DNA from: Hofstenia miamia
Taxonomy: Eukaryota; Xenacoelomorpha; Acoela
Reading direction: 5' to 3'
Length of the DNA stretch: 21,110 nt
Assembly: GCA_004352715.1 (NCBI GenBank)
Contig: SCFE01000021.1
Span: forward strand, 2,481,488-2,502,597
A program made the translations under genes and the position numbers. Positions within the stretch are counted from its first letter, which is position 1, and the number at the start of each line of letters is the position of its first letter. The notes beneath the pieces were generated by a model. That model was given only the letters and a program-made list of their open reading frames with translations, did not search any database and had not been told where the DNA came from. This document shows positions 18,559 through 21,110 of this stretch, piece by piece.

Positions 18559-20581
18559 TTAGTGATTCCAACGATCGTTGATAGACGAGCCTTGATATGG
18601 AGTGATAATATCGCAGTATACAAGTCTTTCAAAAACACTGCCTACTAAGAGTTTTCCCTTCCAATGCGCAGCTGCACTTGATCCCATTACCAATTGCCCA
18701 TCATCCATAAACACTTCATGAATTTCAGCTTCAGAATCAACCCAAGGATCATAGCGAATCCTTAGAACCTAAATGTGCAAAAAGGTAAAACATGTGTAAA
18801 TCAATATCTGATTGGTTACATGTGAAAAATATCAAATCAAATCTATAATGTAATTAAATGAGCTTAAAAATTAACCAATTTTTTCAACATCGAATTTTGA
18901 ACAAATTGAAAGGATCAATTATTGGCGAAAAAGGAATTTAACATATTGCTATTGAATCCTCAGTTTACATTTATTAAAATTAATCTTAAAAATATTTGAA
19001 TAATATAGAAACACTACTTGTGAAGGCGGTGCTTTTGGTCCTTTCTTCAATGAAAATATTCTATGCAGTATTGGATGACTTCCTATCTAAATATACGTTT
19101 TATCGAACTTAACATATCCTAAAACATGGAAATATCAATATTTAAATACAGAAAAATTTTTTAGTTTATATTCGTTTAATTATTTTATCTCATTCGAAGT
19201 TAAAAATGGATTACCCACATATCACCAGTATCATGATCTAATTCAATATTATCAATGTGTGAATGGGTATTGATCCTTCTCTGAAGATACAAACTGCCAT
19301 CTTTTCTAGTTTCGAAGACTACAACGTGTTGTCCCAAAAATTCCGCTACAAGAATAAACCTAGAAGCAAATGTCTTGAGTTTTTACACTATGCTTAGAGA
19401 AACTTATATTGAATAAATCAAACCATTTTTCACCTGTGAAAGTATAAAGAAAAAAAATCACATATGCTATACATAATTGATTTCTATAAATATTATTGAC
19501 AAATATCTATTTTACGTTGATTTCTCTTTATCTTGTTGACTGTTTTATGCATTGTTTCATGTATTGATTTTTAAGTTAAGTTGAATTAATTTTGAAACAT
19601 TTTGAGGCAACGTAAATCCTTTCAAATCATCATTAATCGAAAAAATCAGACAAAAAGAATTTATATAACTGAAAAAATTAGTTCAAAAAACATAATAGGC
19701 TCGTAAGTAACATGAAATTTGGAATTTTGTTACCTTGGTAAAGTCAAGTTTAACATATCTAAGTTTAACGTAATTTTTTGCAGTATTTACATGAACGATT
19801 CAATGTCATGTATAATTCAGTTACTAAGACACTAATAATTAGTAAAATGTAGGAGTTTTAGATTGAAAAATATTAATGTATCGAGTTTGCGAGTGCTACT
19901 GAAGATTTATATACAAGTTCCAGTACCGACATCGGATCTCTAAGTTAAGAGCAACAAGGATGCGAGCGCATTTTAGCTTGTCAAATTAAAATTAAAGAAT
20001 TCATTCGCAATACAGCAAAACATGGCTTCCTAGAAGATAACAATAATAGCTTACTATATCTACAATTATATAAAGAAGCTCGCCTTTTGTCACTGGTTAT
20101 TGTGATTCCATTGGGATAATTCAAATCTTCAGCAACGATTTTTGCATTTTTACCATCAAAGTGCACTAATCTACCCCATGATAGGAATCCAAACATTTCA
20201 AGCATCTTTCCTCGACCACTTGTACTGTATTGATCAATTGTGGCATAAAATGAGGCTTCACCTGTTGGCGCAATATCATTTACACTAAATAATAAGATAA
20301 TACAGAAAATTCTTATTAATAGGAAATCTTAAAAGAATTAAATATGAAAGACTAATATGTTAGCCGTGAATAAGTAGTATTGTTAAAATACCTATGCATT
20401 ACTGCATTATTTAAATGATAAATACATTCAAAATATGATTAAAATTAAGATACATACTTGTAGAGAATGGGATGTTTAACATATTTTCGAAAATGCAAAC
20501 GGGAATTAACAAAGTCTACATCAAAAATTTCAATTCTATCGCCTTCAGGGTGATGATTTACCAAGAAGATTGAGAGCTTGC
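18559..20581 (-). CDS. Paraoxonase/arylesterase family protein, 3' five exons (partial)
   Basis: Five minus-strand exons encode 248 residues that align without gaps over long stretches with vertebrate PON1 from about residue 126 to the C-terminus. In coding order they are 20581-20458, 20284-20084, 19359-19215, 19086-19018 and 18768-18559 (TAA at 18559-18561). PON enzymes are six-bladed beta-propeller, Ca2+-dependent lactonases/arylesterases. Conserved key residues are His134 (FLVNHHP), and the Ca2+ ligands Asn168 (NVNDI), Asn224 (YPNGI) and Asp269-Asn270 (HIDNIELD). His285 (GSHP) and the C-terminal Cys353 (VYCDI), which in PON1 pairs with Cys42, are also kept. The PON1 free Cys284 is Ser here and position 192 is Lys. 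The tail runs about 12 residues beyond the usual end. Exon phases agree throughout. The third exon boundary uses a GC donor (AAAAG|GCGAGC). The N-terminal part, including the other dyad His115 and two more Ca2+ ligands, lies past the right edge. There are no stops, so the gene is probably active; the substrate is unknown. Confidence 0.92.
19360..20083 (-). other. Third visible PON intron, GC-AG type
   Basis: 724 bases, bounded on the minus strand by AAAAG|GCGAGC and CTTCTAG|GTTT. Using the GC donor keeps the phase (AG+G gives Arg) and an ungapped match to the family (TSDKR then FILVAEF). The nearest GT upstream would break the frame. The intron holds no gene that I recognise. Confidence 0.75.
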
Positions 20582-20900
20582 CTAAAAGGAATGCAGGAAA
20601 CTACAACAGATTTTTCATGGAAAGTGAGTATAATGTGAATATATTTATACTTGTGGACAATTTGTTCATAATTTAATATGCAATAAAATGATTAGAAGTT
20701 AATTGCATGTTTTTTTTTAAGATAGTCCATTCTTCATTGAGAATATTTTCAGTTATATGAATAAATGCTTTGCTCTGTGTAAAGAGTACAACTTAAATGG
20801 GCTGTCAACTTTTAAATATAATCCTGAAAATAGTTCAATGTTGCATGAAATAATCTAAAATTATTGGAGACAAACAGTGAGATTGTTTCATTTCAATTAT
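20582..20900 (-). other. PON intron upstream of the first visible exon
   Basis: The acceptor CCTTTTAG|GC sits at 20582. No further PON exon (the Ca2+-binding Glu-Asp or His115 regions) is found up to the window edge, so this intron extends at least to 21110. Confidence 0.6.
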
Positions 20901-21110
20901 ACCCCGTTTACACGTGACATGAGACATGCATGTCTTGTGTTTTCAATGAGCGAATGTCACGTCTAAACACCCAAAACACGCGACATTCAACCACTCAAGT
21001 AGAGCACTTGAAAAACATTCGAATATCAAAAGATTTTGATTTTCTCGAGTGTCTTATGTCTTGTGTCACCGTGTAAACACCCAAAACATGAGACATGCAT
21101 GTTTTCGAAT
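20901..21110. repeat. Inverted/direct repeat element, cut by the window edge
   Basis: GTTTACACGTGACATGAGAC at 20906-20925 is matched in inverted orientation by 21051-21078 (GTTTACACGGTGACACAAGAC on the minus strand, with small differences). TAAACACCCAAAACA occurs directly at 20964-20978 and 21074-21088, and GAGACATGCATGT at 20921-20933 and 21090-21102. The core between them is short and non-coding. The pattern fits a MITE or a tandem array of one. The right limit is not in view. Confidence 0.75.

Noticed and set aside
19915-19980. Resemblance of part of a PON intron (ATCGGATCTCTAAGTTAAG, then GAGCAACA) to the internal promoter region of 5S rRNA
   Set aside because: Only short stretches match, with indels inside the core, and the rest of a 5S gene is missing. 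At best it is a decayed 5S-derived SINE; I could not support it.
19981-20205. Stand-alone minus-strand protein starting at an internal Met
   Set aside because: It is the second visible PON exon read through its GC splice donor into the intron; the part after TSDKR has no PON similarity.
1-21110. CRISPR array, bacterial operon or phage-like system
   Set aside because: Spliced genes, TATA-like boxes, poly(A) signals and LINE/hAT relics show a eukaryotic chromosome; no spaced direct-repeat array is present.

Overview
The window is AT-rich eukaryotic nuclear DNA, most likely from an invertebrate animal. It has split genes with GT-AG introns, metazoan gene families (a neuronal-calcium-sensor-type EF-hand family and a paraoxonase), several decayed LINE reverse transcriptases, several MITE-like DNA elements, microsatellites and two runs of N from a draft assembly. 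Nothing in the sequence fixes the phylum. All seven 3' splice sites I could place end in TAG rather than CAG, which may be a lineage signature.

Layout, left to right. Positions 1-452 hold the decayed middle of a LINE on the minus strand. After an unrecognised stretch with a microsatellite and a hairpin comes EF-hand gene A (plus strand, exons 2120-2425 and 3860-4105). From 4771 to 10200 lie four short DNA elements in otherwise featureless DNA: 4771-5168 (6-bp target duplication), 6874-7243 (direct repeats of up to 12 bp), 8104-8445 (hAT-like, perfect 8-bp duplication) and 9546-10200 (hAT-like ends, holding the decayed C-terminus of a hAT transposase). A long, dead LINE reverse transcriptase occupies about 10920-12840 on the minus strand and is interrupted by a 194-base gap. 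A 143/145-bp near-identical direct repeat joined by a single N (14498-14786) looks like an assembly join. EF-hand gene B follows (plus strand, exons 15072-15377 and 16217-16462). It is about 87% identical in protein to gene A, with the same exon structure and conserved promoter blocks. A third LINE remnant (about 16840-17215) abuts a roughly 790-bp inverted-repeat element built from CCACTGGTGG-type motifs (17236-18028). The right end is the C-terminal two thirds of a paraoxonase/arylesterase gene on the minus strand (five exons, 18559-20581), whose 5' part lies beyond the window. The final 200 bases, in or upstream of its next intron, are another inverted-repeat element.

The two EF-hand genes are a dispersed local duplication, probably co-regulated because the same upstream blocks, with paired AAGATAAA motifs, precede both. 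The paraoxonase is a separate enzyme gene with no visible functional link to them. I found no complete autonomous transposon. The strongest points of interest are the duplicated EF-hand pair with its conserved promoter and a fourth EF-hand turned basic, a GC-AG intron in the paraoxonase, and the precisely bounded DNA elements.
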